A stretch of 7,326 nucleotides of DNA, from NCBI GenBank assembly GCA_900544705.1, contig UQWH01000077.1, positions 1-7,326 of the forward strand, written 5' to 3'. Both the position numbers and the translations under genes were made by a program. A model generated the notes under the pieces. It searched no databases, was not told the origin of the DNA, and was given only the letters and a program-made list of their open reading frames with translations. The DNA comes from an uncultured Eubacteriales bacterium (lineage in GTDB: Bacteria; Bacillota; Clostridia; Oscillospirales; Oscillospiraceae). Numbering within the stretch: the stretch's first letter is position 1; each line of letters starts with the position of its first letter. Of the stretch, positions 5,795-7,326 are shown piece by piece.

Positions 5795-6892
5795 TTACAC
5801 ATTGAACAGGAAGTTGACGATGTCGCCGTCCTTCATGACGTATTCCTTGCCCTCGCTGCGCACCAGACCCTTGGCCTTGGCTGCGGCCATGGTGCCGCAG
5901 GCTTTCATATCCTCAAAGGCGATGACCTCCGCGCGGATGAAGCCGCGCTCAAAGTCACTGTGGATCTTGCCGGCGGCCTGCGGTGCGCGGGTGCCCTTTT
6001 TGATCGTCCAGGCGCGGCATTCGTCGCTGCCGGCGGTCAGGAAGGAGATCAGACCCAGAAGATCATAGCTGCACTTGATCAGGCGGTCAAGGCCGGACTG
6101 CTTCAGGCCAAGCTCTTCCATGAACATTGTCTTTTCCTCCGGGTCATCCAGTTCCGCGATGTCCGCCTCCAGCTTGGCGCAGATGGGAAGCACCAGCGAG
6201 CCCTCGGCGTCCGCAAGCTGCTTGACCTGCTGGAAGTAGGGAACGCTCTCCGGGTCGTTCACGTCATTTTCGGAGATGTTCGCGGCATAAATCGTCTTTT
6301 TGAGCGTCAGAAGATCGGAGGTGGCGATCAGTGCGCGGTCGTCATCGGAGCACTCAAAGGTGCGCGCCAGCTTGCCCTCGTTCAAATGCTCCAGCAGCGC
6401 GGTAAAGACCTCCGCCTCCCGCAGAAAGCGCTTGTCGCCGCCCTTGGCGGCCTTCTGCGCCTTGTCCACGCGGCGTTCGCACATTTCCGCGTCTGCGAGG
6501 ATCAGCTCCAGATTGATGATGTCGATGTCGCGCAGGGGGTCGGTGCTGCCTTCCACGTGGGTGACGTTGCTGTCGTCAAAGCAGCGCACGACATGGATGA
6601 TCGCATCGGTCGTGCGGATGTTGGAAAGAAACTTGTTGCCCAGACCCTCGCCCTTGGACGCGCCCTTGACAAGGCCGGCGATGTCGACGAACTCAATGAC
6701 GGCGGGGGTGAACTTTTTTGGGTGGTACAGATCGCGCAGCCACTCCAGACGCTCGTCCGGCACCTGCACGACGCCGACATTCGGGTCGATGGTGCAGAAA
6801 GCGTAGTTGTCCGCCGGGATTCCGGCGTTGGTGATGGCGTTGAAAAGGGTGGATTTGCCGACGTTCGGCAGCCCGACGATACCTAATTTCAT
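5795..6892 (-). CDS. ychF: Redox-regulated ATPase YchF (Obg-like P-loop ATPase)
   Basis: The 365-residue protein is full length and matches YchF/OLA1 throughout. The P-loop is G-L-P-N-V-G-K-S (7-14), followed by the D-P-N-V-G-V-V segment (37-43), switch II D-I-A-G-L-V (70-75), and N-I-S-E (205-208) in place of the GTPase NKxD motif, which explains the family's preference for ATP over GTP. A coiled-coil-like charged helical insert spans about 130-200, and the C-terminal TGS domain about 281-365, ending in the V-N-F-L-F-N-V strand. YchF is a cytosolic, ribosome-associated ATPase linked to translation and oxidative-stress responses. The start is the ATG at 6890-6892, with AAGGAGAGG upstream (complement of 6902-6910). 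It has its own promoter (6959-6987) and terminator (5755-5788), so it is probably monocistronic. Confidence 0.97.
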   Translation of the reverse strand: MKLGIVGLPNVGKSTLFNAITNAGIPADNYAFCTIDPNVGVVQVPDERLEWLRDLYHPKKFTPAVIEFVDIAGLVKGASKGEGLGNKFLSNIRTTDAIIHVVRCFDDSNVTHVEGSTDPLRDIDIINLELILADAEMCERRVDKAQKAAKGGDKRFLREAEVFTALLEHLNEGKLARTFECSDDDRALIATSDLLTLKKTIYAANISENDVNDPESVPYFQQVKQLADAEGSLVLPICAKLEADIAELDDPEEKTMFMEELGLKQSGLDRLIKCSYDLLGLISFLTAGSDECRAWTIKKGTRAPQAAGKIHSDFERGFIRAEVIAFEDMKACGTMAAAKAKGLVRSEGKEYVMKDGDIVNFLFNV

Positions 6893-6958
6893 ATATCTTT
6901 ACCTCTCCTTGAGCTTTTCTGATGCACAATGCGGCGGCTAAGCCACAGACTAAGAACT

Positions 6959-6987
6959 AATATAGCACAGTTTTCCCTGTTCCTCAA
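6959..6987 (-). promoter_or_regulatory. Sigma-A-type promoter of ychF
   Basis: On the minus strand, TTGAGG (complement of 6982-6987) and TATATT (complement of 6959-6964) are spaced by exactly 17 bases; the -10 has one mismatch and the -35 two. The predicted start near 6952 gives a leader of about 60 bases before the ychF ATG. It lies in an AT-rich gap between the broken regulator remnant and ychF, where a promoter is expected. Confidence 0.7.
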
Positions 6988-7063
6988 CACTTTTTTGCTG
7001 CTTTGTTCAAGCTGTCATAATGGTTCTCAGGACGAATTTGCGGAGCAAATCGGGGAGTGCCTT

Positions 7064-7326
7064 TTATTCCTGTGCGTTCTCCGAAATCCCCAAGAGAATA
7101 TGCACCGCCTGACGGACGTCGTCCTTTTCACGGTAGGCCTTCAGTACCCGGCGCTCCTGCTCGGTCAGATCGTCGCCGGTGACCCGAATTCCAAGCAGAA
7201 GGCTGGGCGATACATCCAGCGCGACGCAGACGGCGGCGAGAATATCCGCGTCCGGGCGGTTGAGCCCCGTCTCCCTTAATTAAAGATATTGTTGGGTAAA
7301 AAAGAAAGGTCAGTCGATTTTGCCGA
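7064..7326 (-). pseudogene. C-terminal part of an XRE-type regulator with broken N-terminal frame, cut by the window edge
   Basis: On the minus strand, a frame ending in TAA (complement of 7064-7066) encodes about 71 residues. They begin L-R-E-T-G-L-N-R-P-D-A-D-I-L and continue through L-D-V-S-P-S-L-L-L-G, followed by a charged helix and a final L-L-G-I. This is the usual region after the recognition helix of Cro/C1-type HTH proteins (E-x-G-x-x-x-P-D, then A-L-x-V-S-x-x-x-L-L-G). No start codon precedes it: an in-frame TAA lies at 7280-7282 and a TGA at 7310-7312. Upstream of the first stop the same frame reads T-Q-Q-Y-L, which aligns without a gap to a typical T-Q-Q-Y-L-S-x-I-E-T-G helix, suggesting a Ser codon turned into a stop. 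The neighbouring frame reads P-T-I-S-L-I-K, so a small insertion is a second explanation. Bases from 7277 to the edge are much more AT-rich, so truncation by recombination is a third. It could also be a sequencing error. Confidence 0.55.

Noticed and set aside
5768..6886. 372-codon plus-strand open frame opposite ychF
   Set aside because: ychF on the minus strand is unmistakable; the frame is a shadow produced by GC-rich codon use and has no ribosome binding site of its own.
7030..7053. Hairpin between the regulator remnant and ychF as a terminator (ATTTGC/GCAAAT with a GGA loop)
   Set aside because: The stem is short with a bulge and no T run follows on either strand, so I do not call it a terminator.
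6929..7279. 116-codon plus-strand open frame near the right edge
   Set aside because: It crosses the ychF promoter and is antisense to the recognisable C-terminus of an XRE regulator; its translation has no coherent domain.
1..7326. CRISPR arrays, tRNA/rRNA genes, insertion sequences, attachment sites
   Set aside because: No regularly spaced repeats, cloverleaf or rRNA segments, transposase-like proteins or terminal inverted repeats were seen on reading both strands.

Overview
The window reads as GC-rich chromosomal DNA from an endospore-forming member of the Firmicutes, most likely a gut-type clostridium of the Oscillospiraceae/Ruminococcaceae kind. The evidence is a recognisable SpoIIE, a perfect Spo0A-box sequence, GGAGG-type ribosome binding sites, sigma-A-like promoters and high-GC third codon positions. 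The exact genus cannot be read from the sequence.

Layout, left to right. Positions 1-334 hold no gene I can recognise. The stretch has an open frame running in from the left edge and an internal hairpin, and it is closed by a strong intrinsic terminator at 335-373. A CYTH-domain (triphosphate tunnel family) protein lies at 414-1010 on the minus strand, with a well-formed promoter and an inverted repeat over its -10 region. It diverges from spoIIE (1206-3170, plus), the sporulation PP2C phosphatase, which here looks compact. A short gap containing a Spo0A box and a sigma-A-like promoter leads to an XRE-HTH regulator with a TPR-like helical C-terminus (3284-4435, plus), which ends in a strong hairpin terminator. 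An MFS exporter-like protein (4527-5771, plus) follows. It converges on ychF (5795-6892, minus), and one hairpin, formed partly by the last codons of the MFS gene, serves the convergence point. ychF has a clear promoter at 6959-6987. At the right edge, on the minus strand, is the C-terminal half of another XRE-type regulator whose N-terminal frame is broken.

How the genes may work together. SpoIIE and the downstream HTH/TPR regulator share Spo0A-box-like sequences upstream, so the regulator may belong to the sporulation-entry programme. The regulator resembles RRNPP-type peptide-sensing regulators (PlcR/Rap/NprR class), but no pheromone precursor is visible beside it. The MFS gene behind it could be its target or simply a neighbour. 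The CYTH protein and YchF look like independent housekeeping genes. I did not find a convincing new multi-gene system. The most interesting points are the shortened SpoIIE, the Spo0A-linked RRNPP-like regulator, the unexplained transcribed-looking region at the left edge and the broken regulator at the right edge.
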